Assembly (NCBI GenBank): GCA_964474695.1
Contig: CAYYTK010000001.1
Coordinates: 1 to 64,000, forward strand
Source: DAOUBP01 sp964474695
GTDB taxonomy: Bacteria > Chloroflexota > Anaerolineae > CG2-30-64-16
Direction of reading: 5' to 3'
DNA: 64,000 bases
A program made the position numbers and the translations under genes. Every line of letters begins with the position of its first letter. Position 1 is the first letter of the stretch. Shown here piece by piece: positions 1 through 7,452 of this stretch. The notes beneath the pieces were generated by a model that was given only the letters and a program-made list of their open reading frames with translations, did not search any database and was not told where the DNA came from.

Positions 1-6
1 TATTGT

Positions 7-41
7 AGCAGTCTGTCAAATTTGCATTTGACGAATTGCTG
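7..41. repeat. Imperfect inverted repeat left of the insertion sequence
   Basis: Arms AGCA-4nt-GTCAAAT and ATTTGAC-4nt-TGCT surround a short loop, so the stretch can fold into a hairpin. It lies just outside the left end of the IS630 element. It may be the end of the interrupted transcription unit or a remnant of another element; nothing else is visible in the first 50 bases. Confidence 0.4.
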
Positions 42-53
42 CAAATATCACTT

Positions 54-68
54 AGTGGTTCTCTCGCT
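54..68 (+). repeat. Left terminal inverted repeat of the IS630 element
   Basis: This 15-base arm matches the reverse complement of 1239-1253 at 13 of 15 positions. It lies just beyond the stop codon of the transposase. Confidence 0.75.
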
Positions 69-684
69 AAATAGTAGGGATAACGCCAGGTCGACTTACA
101 CCAAAGCCGCCTAGCACAGTGACTTGCTCTTGTGGTAGCTTCTTCCAATGATACGGATGACGATGCGCGTTCCAGTAGTCCAAGGCCCAGTACAAAGCCT
201 GTGTCAGTTCTTCGACCGTGTCGAAGCGCCGGCCCTTGACCGCCAACGCCTTCAGTTGCTTCCACCACGGCTCAATCAGATTGAGCCAGCAGGCGTACTT
301 GGGAATGAACTGGATTTGGACCTCTGGCCACGCCGCCAGCGCCAGTTTGACCTCGCGACTGGTGTGCGTGACCAAGTTATCTTCGATAATCAGCCAGCGA
401 TCGGCGGGAAAGTCGCGCATCATCTGATCCAACAACTGGATGTGACTGACACTGTCGCGGGCGGCACTCGTGATGATCGTGGCCTGGCCCGTCGCGGGTT
501 CAAACGCCCCCTGCACCCACAGTTTGCCACGCCGACCGTAATCCGGTTCAAAGGTGGCCCGGTCGGGGCCGGCCTTCCACTCCTCGCCGGGATAGGTCTT
601 CACCGCCAACGGCCCCAGTTCATCAATACAAATCACTCGTGTGTGCTGGGGCGGCTTCAGATAGGCCGCAATGATGCTCCCCTT
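67..684 (-). CDS. IS630 transposase, DDE catalytic frame (orfB)
   Basis: This is the catalytic RNase-H-like part of the transposase, read after a -1 shift at the A6G4 run. Acidic residues are placed as in a DDE triad: VICIDELGPL, LIIEDNLVTH and LNLIEPWWKQ. The frame is open from the slip site to 67, so an internal ATG at 636 is probably not a genuine start because it would omit the first Asp-bearing strand context. The fused protein would be about 375 residues, the usual length for IS630 transposases. The family is clear; use of frameshifting is inferred from the sequence run and the uninterrupted continuation. Confidence 0.85.
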   Translation of the reverse strand, partial: KGSIIAAYLKPPQHTRVICIDELGPLAVKTYPGEEWKAGPDRATFEPDYGRRGKLWVQGAFEPATGQATIITSAARDSVSHIQLLDQMMRDFPADRWLIIEDNLVTHTSREVKLALAAWPEVQIQFIPKYACWLNLIEPWWKQLKALAVKGRRFDTVEELTQALYWALDYWNAHRHPYHWKKLPQEQVTVLGGFGVSRPGVIPTI

Positions 685-1193
685 TTTTCCACGAACTGCG
701 GATCGTGTTTCTCGGCGTCATGGAACCAGCTCTGCTGGCGCTTCCATTCCAAGCCTTCAGCGGCCAACCACTCCCAGATCGTGGAATCCGATAGATGGAT
801 CCCCTGGCGTTCAGCAAACGCATCCTGCAAGCGCTCGAGCGTCCAGAGTTGGAACGGGTATCCCAGCGTCGCCGGTTTCTGGGTGGCCAAGCTGACCAGC
901 GCACTCCGGATCTCCGGGGGGTGGACCGGCTGCCGACCGGGACGCGGTTTATCCTGCAAGCCGGCTAAGCCCTGCGCGTTGAACCGCTTGACCCACAGCA
1001 CGCCGACGGCCGCACTGTTAAAGCCAGCCTTCAGCGCAGCTGTGGAGGCATACAAGGCGGGATCCTCCAGCAGCAAGGCGATGATCCGGGCGCGTTGCAC
1101 CAGCCGAATGGCTTCCTTGCGTGAAGCCGCTAACCGCCGCACTTCAGCAGCCTCTTCAACTGTCAAGTTACGCAAAAGTACGCGTTTTCGCAT
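657..1193 (-). CDS. IS630 transposase, N-terminal frame (orfA)
   Basis: The 178-residue product carries the helix-turn-helix DNA-binding part of an IS630 transposase: an N-terminal HTH followed by a winged-helix-like segment containing GLAGLQDKPRPGR, a hallmark of the family. An AGGAGG ribosome-binding site precedes the ATG at 1193. The catalytic domain follows in the -1 frame. The minus-strand run AAAAAAGGGG (688 to 679) lies near the end of this frame and is a plausible slippage site: shifting back one base there continues directly into the DDE frame. Without a shift the product ends at 657 and would bind DNA only. Confidence 0.85.
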   Translation of the reverse strand: MRKRVLLRNLTVEEAAEVRRLAASRKEAIRLVQRARIIALLLEDPALYASTAALKAGFNSAAVGVLWVKRFNAQGLAGLQDKPRPGRQPVHPPEIRSALVSLATQKPATLGYPFQLWTLERLQDAFAERQGIHLSDSTIWEWLAAEGLEWKRQQSWFHDAEKHDPQFVEKRGASLRPI

Positions 1194-1238
1194 GTCGACC
1201 TCCTGGGGTTCCTCAGGAGGATTATAACATATAGTTCA

Positions 1239-1253
1239 AGCGAGAAGACCACT
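1239..1253 (-). repeat. Right terminal inverted repeat of the IS630 element
   Basis: Partner arm of 54-68. It lies about 45 bases upstream of the transposase start and is followed by TA, the expected target dinucleotide. Confidence 0.75.
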
Positions 1254-1267
1254 TAGCGAGCACGGTC

Positions 1268-1600
1268 ATGAACAACGCGTTTGCAGCTCAACATATGAAG
1301 ATCCTGGCACGAGTCAAGGACGCCCGCAAGGATGCAGGTCTGTCGCAAGAAGACGTTGCCAAACGGCTCGGCAAAGTGCGCAGCGCCTATTCGCATTATG
1401 AGAGCGGCCGGCTAGCGTTTTCGCTGGACATGATCTTCCAGCTCTCGCAAATCCTGGGCCGCCCGCCGGAATGGCTGCTTGCGCTTGACACCACATTGTC
1501 AGACGACGAAAGCACGGCGCTGGCGTTGTATCGCGAGGCCGCAGCCCGGGGCGCTGCTGCGCTGGCCATCAAGGTGCTCCAGGCGGTTGCGGTAGAGTAG
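1268..1600 (+). CDS. XRE-family helix-turn-helix regulator
   Basis: The 110-residue protein has a Cro/C1-type HTH at about residues 12-70 (RKDAGLSQEDVAKRLG then VRSAYSHYESGR), the standard layout for DNA binding. The C-terminal 35 residues are Ala-rich and helical and may dimerise. The IS630 right end lies only 12 bases before the ATG, so the original promoter and ribosome-binding site have been displaced and no good Shine-Dalgarno is seen. Expression may now depend on the IS end. The 3' end overlaps a small convergent reading frame by 32 bases. The target is unknown; there is no adjacent toxin or phage gene that would define it. Confidence 0.8.
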   Translation: MNNAFAAQHMKILARVKDARKDAGLSQEDVAKRLGKVRSAYSHYESGRLAFSLDMIFQLSQILGRPPEWLLALDTTLSDDESTALALYREAAARGAAALAIKVLQAVAVE

Positions 1601-1712
1601 CCAGGCGCTCTAATTCATCGGCCAGCAGGCGCAGCAGCGCAGCCATGCGGCGCAGCGCGCGCGGCTCGATATGGCCGACCTGTTTCTGCTTGTTCTTCTT
1701 CGTTTCTGCCAT
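1569..1712 (-). CDS. Small basic hypothetical protein (47 aa)
   Basis: A 47-residue reading frame starts MAETKKNKQKQ and continues with a helical, leucine-rich part (RRMAALLRLLADELERLA). It has the look of a genuine short protein: a charged head followed by an amphipathic helix. Its 3' end runs convergently into the last 32 bases of the XRE gene, and its 5' part overlaps the annotated N-terminus of the lamin-tail gene on the other strand. That supports the idea that the lamin-tail gene does not really begin there. The function is not recognised. Confidence 0.4.
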   Translation of the reverse strand: MAETKKNKQKQVGHIEPRALRRMAALLRLLADELERLATLPQPPGAP

Positions 1713-3815
1713 CGAATAGCCCCCCCCATCTTGATTTCGGGTTATGCCCGCGTCGCGTATCATGAGTGGATCGAACTCTTCAACGGCGGCCCTGACGCGG
1801 TCGATCTGGGCGGCTGGATGCTGGATGACATCCTGGCGGGCGGCAGCAGCCCCTACGTTTTCCCGGCCGGCGTTACCCTGCCTCCGGGCGGGTTCCTGGT
1901 GCGCTATCGCTCGGGCAGTGGCGTCGCGCTCAACCAGGACGCCGACACCGCGCATCTGGTGGCGCCGGATGGCCGGGTGGTCGACAGCTTTGCCTACAGC
2001 AGCCCGCATCGCGACATCAGTTACAGCCGAACGATCGACGGCGCCGGCGAGTGGACCGATACGTACCCGGCTTCGCCGGGCGGCCCGAACATCGCACCTA
2101 CTCCCACCCTCACACTCGCGCCCACCGCCACCCCCACCCCATCACGCACGCCGACGCCGACCGCAACAATGACCGCGGTCATTTATGACCCGGACGCCAT
2201 CCAGCTCAACGAAGTGCTGCCGGCGCCGGGTGTCATCGATTGGGATGGCAGCGGGACGGCAGATGCCGAGGACGAGTGGATCGAGCTCTACAATAGCAGT
2301 GCTGCGGTGGTGGATCTGGCCGGGTGGAGGCTGGACGATATCGCCGAGGGGGGCGCCCGGCCCTATGTCTTCCCGGCGGAGGTCCGGCTGTCCCCCGGTG
2401 CGTTCCTGGTCCTGTACCGCTCGACGACCGGCGTCGCGCTGAATAACGACGGCGATACGGCCCGGCTCTTGGGGCCGGACGGTGCGGAGATCGATGCCTT
2501 CACCTACGCCGGCTCGAACGCTGATGGTTCGTATAGCCGCGTCATCGACGGTGCGGGTGCGTGGACCGCTGCTTACCCGCCCTCGCCTGGCCGCGCGAAC
2601 GTGCCTGCCACTCCGTCGCCCACGGCGACCATCACGCCTACCGCGACGCGCACGGCCACGCCGACCATCACACCTACCGCGACCTCTACGGCGACGCCGA
2701 CGCAGTTCCCGGCGGGCATCACCCTCAATGAGATCCTACCGAACCCACAGACCGAGGATTGGGACGAGGACGGCGCTGCGAACTTCCGAGACGAATGGAT
2801 CGAATTGTACAACGCAGGTCCGACTGCCGCAGCTTTGGGAGGCTGGGTGCTGGCCGATGCCACCACGGTCTACACCTTGCCGGTGGGCACTGTCATCTGG
2901 CCGGCGAGTTATTTGCTGCTCTTCCGGGATCAGACCGGCCTGACGCTGAGCGACTATCGCGACGAGGTGCGTCTGCTGCGTCCTGATGCCGTGTTGGTTG
3001 ACCGGTTTGCCTATGATTCCGGCCCCGGCGCCGATCGAAGCTACTGTCGCAGCACGGATGGCGGGGGGTATTGGACGAAGGAGTGCTACGTGACCCCGGG
3101 CGGCGCGAACCGCTTGCTGCCGGCGTCCTCTTCGTCCGGCAGTGGTCCCGCGCCGACGGCCACTCCGGCCGGTTGGGGCGTCAGCATCGCGGCCGCGCGC
3201 GCGGCCGATGTGGACACGCGCGTCACCGTGACCGGCACGGTGGTCTATCCGGCCGGCTTGCTGGCGCGCACCATCTACATCCAGGACGCCACCGCAGGCA
3301 TCAAGGTCTATCTGCGCACAGGCGACTTCCCCGTTTTGGCGCTCGGCGATACGGTGCGGGTGACCGGCTGGACGCGAGACTACTATGGGGAAGCGGAAAT
3401 CTCCGCCCCGAACCCGAGCTACCTGGCGCTCCTGGCGCACGGCGCGGCGCCGCTCCCGCTGCCGATCGCGACCGGCAGCATGGGTGAAGCGCACGAGGGC
3501 CGGTTGGTCTGGTTGGCCGGCCGGATCGTCAAGTACGAGACCCGCGCGCTGGTGCTGGACGACGGCACCGGCCCGGCGCGTATTTACTTCCCGGAGGAAC
3601 TGCCGTGGCGCCGGCCGTACGTCAACATCGGCGAGTTCTGGTCCGCGCAGGGGGTGGTGGGGCAGTCCGCGTACGATGGGCCGCCGTGGATTGGCGGCTA
3701 CCGGCTGGTGCCAAGGGTCGCGGCGGATGTGAGTGATCGGCCGCTGTGGCTGCCGGTGACGGGAGGAGGGCGCGCGCGGGGCGGGAGGACTCATGAAGAG
3801 GACGATGAGAGGTAA
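1671..3815 (+). CDS. Exported lamin-tail-domain protein, N-terminus missing
   Basis: Three lamin-tail domains (DEWIELYN, LAGWRLDD, PGAFLVLYR, CRSTDG-type motifs) sit at about residues 20-140, 175-310 and 345-480. Thr/Pro stalks of the TPTATPT type separate them. Two OB-fold-like domains follow at about 500-690 (VTVTGTVVYP, IYIQDATAGIKVYL), a combination common in secreted nucleases and surface proteins. The first domain lacks its opening strand (LNEVLP, present in the other two) and there is no signal peptide. The first 25 residues read like non-coding sequence and overlap a minus-strand ORF, so this is probably a 5'-truncated copy of a longer surface-protein gene. The tail LPVTGGG is not followed by a membrane helix. 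Confidence 0.75.
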   Translation: MADLFLLVLLRFCHRIAPPILISGYARVAYHEWIELFNGGPDAVDLGGWMLDDILAGGSSPYVFPAGVTLPPGGFLVRYRSGSGVALNQDADTAHLVAPDGRVVDSFAYSSPHRDISYSRTIDGAGEWTDTYPASPGGPNIAPTPTLTLAPTATPTPSRTPTPTATMTAVIYDPDAIQLNEVLPAPGVIDWDGSGTADAEDEWIELYNSSAAVVDLAGWRLDDIAEGGARPYVFPAEVRLSPGAFLVLYRSTTGVALNNDGDTARLLGPDGAEIDAFTYAGSNADGSYSRVIDGAGAWTAAYPPSPGRANVPATPSPTATITPTATRTATPTITPTATSTATPTQFPAGITLNEILPNPQTEDWDEDGAANFRDEWIELYNAGPTAAALGGWVLADATTVYTLPVGTVIWPASYLLLFRDQTGLTLSDYRDEVRLLRPDAVLVDRFAYDSGPGADRSYCRSTDGGGYWTKECYVTPGGANRLLPASSSSGSGPAPTATPAGWGVSIAAARAADVDTRVTVTGTVVYPAGLLARTIYIQDATAGIKVYLRTGDFPVLALGDTVRVTGWTRDYYGEAEISAPNPSYLALLAHGAAPLPLPIATGSMGEAHEGRLVWLAGRIVKYETRALVLDDGTGPARIYFPEELPWRRPYVNIGEFWSAQGVVGQSAYDGPPWIGGYRLVPRVAADVSDRPLWLPVTGGGRARGGRTHEEDDER

Positions 3816-3857
3816 CTCTCTCTATTAGCCAGAATTCGGAGAGCATACTCGCCCAAT

Positions 3858-4004
3858 ATGCGTTTTTGGCGTACCTACATCGGTGCAGAGATTTGCATCG
3901 TCGAGAAGAGCAAGGGTGTATTGGGCGCTTATGAGTGCAAGTGGAGCGAGCCGCGCCGTCGCGTGCCCGAGATGTTTCTGGCCCCTATCCTGGGACCTCA
4001 TATG
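3858..4004 (+). pseudogene. Remnant of a DUF4143-type ATPase C-terminus
   Basis: About 45 residues (WRTYIGAEICIVEKS, GAYECKWSEPRRRVPEMF) follow the pattern seen at the end of AAA ATPases with a DUF4143 domain: a 'WRT...EID-E...G...YEFKWS....P..F' nuclease-like strand arrangement. No ATPase or DUF4143 body is present upstream, and the downstream sequence in the frame is uncharacteristic. It therefore looks like the last fragment of a deleted gene. Only the short motif supports the assignment. Confidence 0.4.
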
Positions 4005-4584
4005 AGGTCATCACTCTCGAAAACGATCGCGCATACCTCGGTGCATAAGCGGCCTTCCTCTCCTCTCCGCACGGCCGTACGTAATGTGTTATTCGACGCT
4101 GGCGAGCGGCGTCAACCCACCTTTCTTGTAGCAGTGCAGCGCGGGAAATGGTATAGTGTCGTCGTGCAACCACTCCCCATACGATTGGCTGGTGCGCACT
4201 GCGCTGGCCAAACCCCGTTGTGATCATGCGCTCGTCTAGACATTTTCGAGCGGCCCAGGTTGCTCCATCAGCAGTGCCAGTTCTGTCCGTTTTGTTTCCT
4301 GGAGACGAAGAGCCATCATTTGAGTGGTATAACTTGTCTTTTTCTTGCGATCGATCTCTATCTCTCGTTAATTTTGAAGTTGTCTCTACTGTGGTACACT
4401 TGGTGCTATCTGCGATATAAGAAGGACAAGGCGTAGCTACCAGCCACCGACATGAGGATAGGCTGCCGATCGTTGTATCATCTGATCAGTTTTGCTTGGA
4501 AATCGAATCAACTTCCAGCGGTCTTTTGCTCTACCGAAGCAGAGCCCAGACTACGAGCTTGCTCAGGAACACGAGGACAAACGC
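4005..4584. other. Gene-poor stretch before the accessory island
   Basis: About 580 bases are noticeably more AT-rich than their surroundings. Short open frames on both strands show no coding character. Neither the TGTCACA nor the GGGAT boxes found further on were seen here, so the first island gene appears not to share that control. No convincing promoter was identified. Confidence 0.5.
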
Positions 4585-7323
4585 GTGATATCGTATGGTG
4601 ATCTGCGAGGCAGTCTTGCTACCGGCGATGTCTGTGCTTTTATTGGCGCCGGCCTCTCGGTTGGCGCGGGGCTGCCCGGCTGGTACGATCTCATCGCCGA
4701 GCTGTCCGCGCGCATCGGCCACAAACTGCCCCCGCGCGAGTGGGCATCCGGCGACGCGCTGATCGACGCGGCCCAGACCTACGTTAACCGCCAGGGACTG
4801 CACAGTTTGATCGGCCATCTCAAGGACCGACTCGACACCACCGGGGTGCAGCCGACGGCCGCGCATCGCGCATTGGCTCGGCTGCCCATCTCTTTGGTCT
4901 TCACCGCCAACTTCGACAACCTGTTGGAGCGCGCGTTCCGCGACGCGGGCAAGCGGATCGAGGTCGTCGTGAAGGATAGCTCGATCCCGTTCATGCGCCG
5001 CGGCCAGGATGTCGTCAACCTCGTCAAGCTCTACGGCGACCTGGATCAGCCGGATACCATCGTCCTGACGCGTCAGCAGTACGAGTCGTACTTCCTGCAG
5101 CGGCCGCAGATGGTGAAACTATTGGAGACCGAGCTGGCTCGCTCCGACACTGTCTATTTGGGCTGGAGTGGCGCCGACCCGTATTTCAAGCTGGTTCTTG
5201 GCGAGTTGTTGAGCCGTTTTGGGCAGATGATGCGGCCAGGCTACGCGGTTATGTTCGACGTAACTGACGACCAACGCGAAGAACTTCGGCGCAAACAGAT
5301 CCGGCTGGTGGAGCTACCGGTGGGAGATCGCACGACCAACTTGGCAGGCTGGCTGCAGGGGCTGGCGTCGTCTCCGTCATCTTCCTCTCCATCCGCGCCG
5401 GTCAGCTTGACAGGCGGGAAGGGAGATATCAGCGCTGCTGGCGCGCCAATGCCCGCACTCAACACCGGCAAAGCATGGGCTGTGCTGGCCGGCGCCAATA
5501 CCTACGAGGACACCCACCATTTCGGTTCGCTGCAGGTCTGCGTCAAGGATGTGGAAGCCACCCGCGAGCAACTCATTGCCGGCGGCTTTGATCCAGCTCG
5601 CATCCGACTGCTGACCGATAGCACGGATGAGAAGCCCACGCGGAACAATATCCTGGCCGCGCTCAAGTCGGTCGCCGACGCCACTGAGCCGGACGACCTG
5701 TTGCTCTTCTACTATAGCGGCCATGGCGACGAGGCTGGCGGCGAGAGCTACCTGGTGGCCCGTGATGGCCAGCATCTCGTGCTGCGCGATACCGCGGTTC
5801 CGGTGGCAAGGGTCAAGCAGATCATGGAAGCCGCGCCCGCGCGCGCCAAAGTCATCCTGTTGGACGCCTGCCACTCCGGTGCCAACATCGGCCAGAAAGG
5901 TCCCAAGCCGATGACGAAGGAGTTCATCGAGCGCGTTTTCGAGCAGGCCGCTGGCATGGCGATTCTGGCATCATGTACGCAGGGGCAGTTCAGCTATGAA
6001 TGGCGTGGGCAAGAGCGCAGCGTTTTCACCCATTACCTGTTGGAGGCGCTGGGTGGGGAGGCTGACCGGGATGAAAAAGGCTTTGTGACGGTGCAAGATG
6101 CCAGCCGGCACGTGACGGACAGAGTCAAGCTGTGGGCCAGCCAGCACAATGCCAAGCAGACGCCAACTCTACAATATACGGTATCGGGAGATATCGTCCT
6201 AACCAAATACCCCCAGAAATCATCGCCTCCAGCCACTATTCAACCGTCGTCTATCACAGGGTATCGGCAGCGTTTGACTAGATGGTTGCGGCACTGGACG
6301 TTAAAAAAAGACCCATTTGCCTCATGGAACGCCGAAAAGGAGCAAGCAGTCCTCAGATGGTTTATGGTCGATCAAGCCTATCTAGCCGGTATGTTTGGCG
6401 ACACCGCGCGACCGTCTAGCAGTTTTCTGTTGGCTGCGGACGGAGCCGGTAAGTCAGCAGCGCGCGAGGAAGTGGGGCGCGCATGCAGATCGGGTCGCGC
6501 GAATGCCTTACCAGTCCATTATGTCGATTTCGATGCCATACTGAGACGTCATAATGGTGATCCGACTAGAATCGAACCAAGGGATCATGTTGCAGCCATC
6601 TTGCGATCAGGTTTACGGTCGCTCGCTGATGATGTGGAAGCAACTAATCCGCAGTTCTTCACGGGAGATCCATCCCTGATCTGCGGCCTAGTAGAGACCT
6701 ACGCAGACCCTAAGACCCTCCAGAAGCTGGCTCGGTTTCTTCCCACGGCGTCCTCCATAGTTGAGTGGAAGTTTTTTGAGCCATATGAGGCCTTGGGCAA
6801 TTTCGCTGACATCGTCACCGGTCTTCGGATGCCAAGGCACCGCCGCTATCAGTCAGTCTATATTTTGGTTGACCGGATTAATCAGACTTCAGCCGGCGTG
6901 CATGGTGCACTACCAATACTCAAGTCGTTGGTCTTTGATAGTGGATTGCTAGAGGTCCCGTCTAGTGCCTTCAAGTTTTTTCTACCCATCGAGATAGGCG
7001 AGCAATTGTTCGTCAGCGCACCGGGATTTCGCGGAAGGTATTTGGTAGACTATATTACATGGGACGCTGAATTGCTGATGAAGATAATACAGCGTCGTAT
7101 ATCATACTACAGTAAGGCGAGCCGAATGCTTCAATTCCAGGAACTGTTTTCCCCTGACGCCAAGGACTTGCTCTCGCGCCTGTGGACTGGGTGTGATAGT
7201 TCGCCGCGTCGCCTGCTGCAGATGTGCGAAGGCATGTTACGTTATCACGTAGAGCGGTCAGACAAACCGCATTTCGAGAAGAGTGACATCACAGCTGCCT
7301 TGCACCGTGTCATCGTGCTGTGA
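4585..7323 (+). CDS. SIR2 - caspase - P-loop ATPase fusion protein
   Basis: Three domains are visible. Residues 15-260 form a SIR2-like NAD-binding fold (FIGAGLS at about 19-25, FTANFDNLLE, VKLYGDLD). Residues 290-550 form a caspase/C14-like protease with the dyad His380 (YYSGHGD) and Cys429 (LLDACHSG). Residues 590-912 form a P-loop ATPase (DGAGKSA with Lys623, Walker B-like ILVDRIN). The usual SIR2 catalytic His in 'KLHGD' is Tyr150 here, so NAD hydrolysis is doubtful. I chose GTG 4585 because a GAGGA lies 8-9 bases upstream; a TTG at 4492 is in frame but has no ribosome-binding site. The ATPase part is clearly paralogous to the next gene and looks less GC-rich than the first two domains, suggesting a fusion of parts with different history. 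A role in cell-death or defence signalling is inferred. Confidence 0.85.
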   Translation: MISYGDLRGSLATGDVCAFIGAGLSVGAGLPGWYDLIAELSARIGHKLPPREWASGDALIDAAQTYVNRQGLHSLIGHLKDRLDTTGVQPTAAHRALARLPISLVFTANFDNLLERAFRDAGKRIEVVVKDSSIPFMRRGQDVVNLVKLYGDLDQPDTIVLTRQQYESYFLQRPQMVKLLETELARSDTVYLGWSGADPYFKLVLGELLSRFGQMMRPGYAVMFDVTDDQREELRRKQIRLVELPVGDRTTNLAGWLQGLASSPSSSSPSAPVSLTGGKGDISAAGAPMPALNTGKAWAVLAGANTYEDTHHFGSLQVCVKDVEATREQLIAGGFDPARIRLLTDSTDEKPTRNNILAALKSVADATEPDDLLLFYYSGHGDEAGGESYLVARDGQHLVLRDTAVPVARVKQIMEAAPARAKVILLDACHSGANIGQKGPKPMTKEFIERVFEQAAGMAILASCTQGQFSYEWRGQERSVFTHYLLEALGGEADRDEKGFVTVQDASRHVTDRVKLWASQHNAKQTPTLQYTVSGDIVLTKYPQKSSPPATIQPSSITGYRQRLTRWLRHWTLKKDPFASWNAEKEQAVLRWFMVDQAYLAGMFGDTARPSSSFLLAADGAGKSAAREEVGRACRSGRANALPVHYVDFDAILRRHNGDPTRIEPRDHVAAILRSGLRSLADDVEATNPQFFTGDPSLICGLVETYADPKTLQKLARFLPTASSIVEWKFFEPYEALGNFADIVTGLRMPRHRRYQSVYILVDRINQTSAGVHGALPILKSLVFDSGLLEVPSSAFKFFLPIEIGEQLFVSAPGFRGRYLVDYITWDAELLMKIIQRRISYYSKASRMLQFQELFSPDAKDLLSRLWTGCDSSPRRLLQMCEGMLRYHVERSDKPHFEKSDITAALHRVIVL

Positions 7324-7386
7324 TCGTCGCCGATCCAATAGATGCCCAACACCATTGCTGGTGTTCTTACAACGCGCGTGTACCTC

Positions 7387-7432
7387 TTGCCAATGCGTCC
7401 ATAAACTGCTATAATTGTGACACAACTGTGAC
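7387..7432 (+). promoter_or_regulatory. Promoter of the ATPase-wHTH gene with TGTGAC operator pair
   Basis: TTGCCA (7387-7392), a 17-base spacer and TATAAT (7410-7415) form a near-consensus sigma-70 promoter. Immediately after the -10, TGTGAC occurs at 7416-7421 and 7427-7432, an 11-bp direct repeat covering the likely start site. TGTGACA is the reverse complement of the TGTCACA box found at the other island promoters. The 11-bp direct repeat is typical of OmpR/PhoB-type binding, and the gene downstream encodes such a domain. Autorepression is inferred. Confidence 0.75.
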
Positions 7433-7452
7433 GTGGCCTGGGAGCGCCTTTG

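Larger units (their letters stand above)
53..1255 (-). mobile_element. IS630-family insertion sequence
   Basis: The element of about 1.2 kb carries a two-frame DDE transposase on the minus strand. Near-identical terminal inverted repeats are seen: AGTGGTTCTCTCGCT at 54-68, and the reverse complement of 1239-1253, which reads AGTGGTCTTCTCGCT (13 of 15 match). Both ends abut a TA dinucleotide, as expected for IS630/Tc1-type insertion at TA. The frameshift is of the kind used by IS630 members for expression, and both reading frames are intact, so the copy may still be active. It lies 12 bases upstream of the XRE regulator start codon. Confidence 0.85.

Noticed and set aside
148..1227. Long plus-strand open frame of 359 codons
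   Set aside because: It is the antisense of the IS630 transposase; its composition is unnatural and it has no motifs.
2736..3794. 352-codon minus-strand frame opposite the lamin-tail gene
   Set aside because: It is a high-GC antisense shadow; the plus-strand frame has clear domains and stalks.
3770..3815. LPVTG sequence at the end of the lamin-tail protein as a sortase signal
   Set aside because: No hydrophobic helix follows; a short match of this kind can arise by chance.
4220..4420. 66-codon open frame in the AT-rich stretch
   Set aside because: No motif, no ribosome-binding site and coding character absent.
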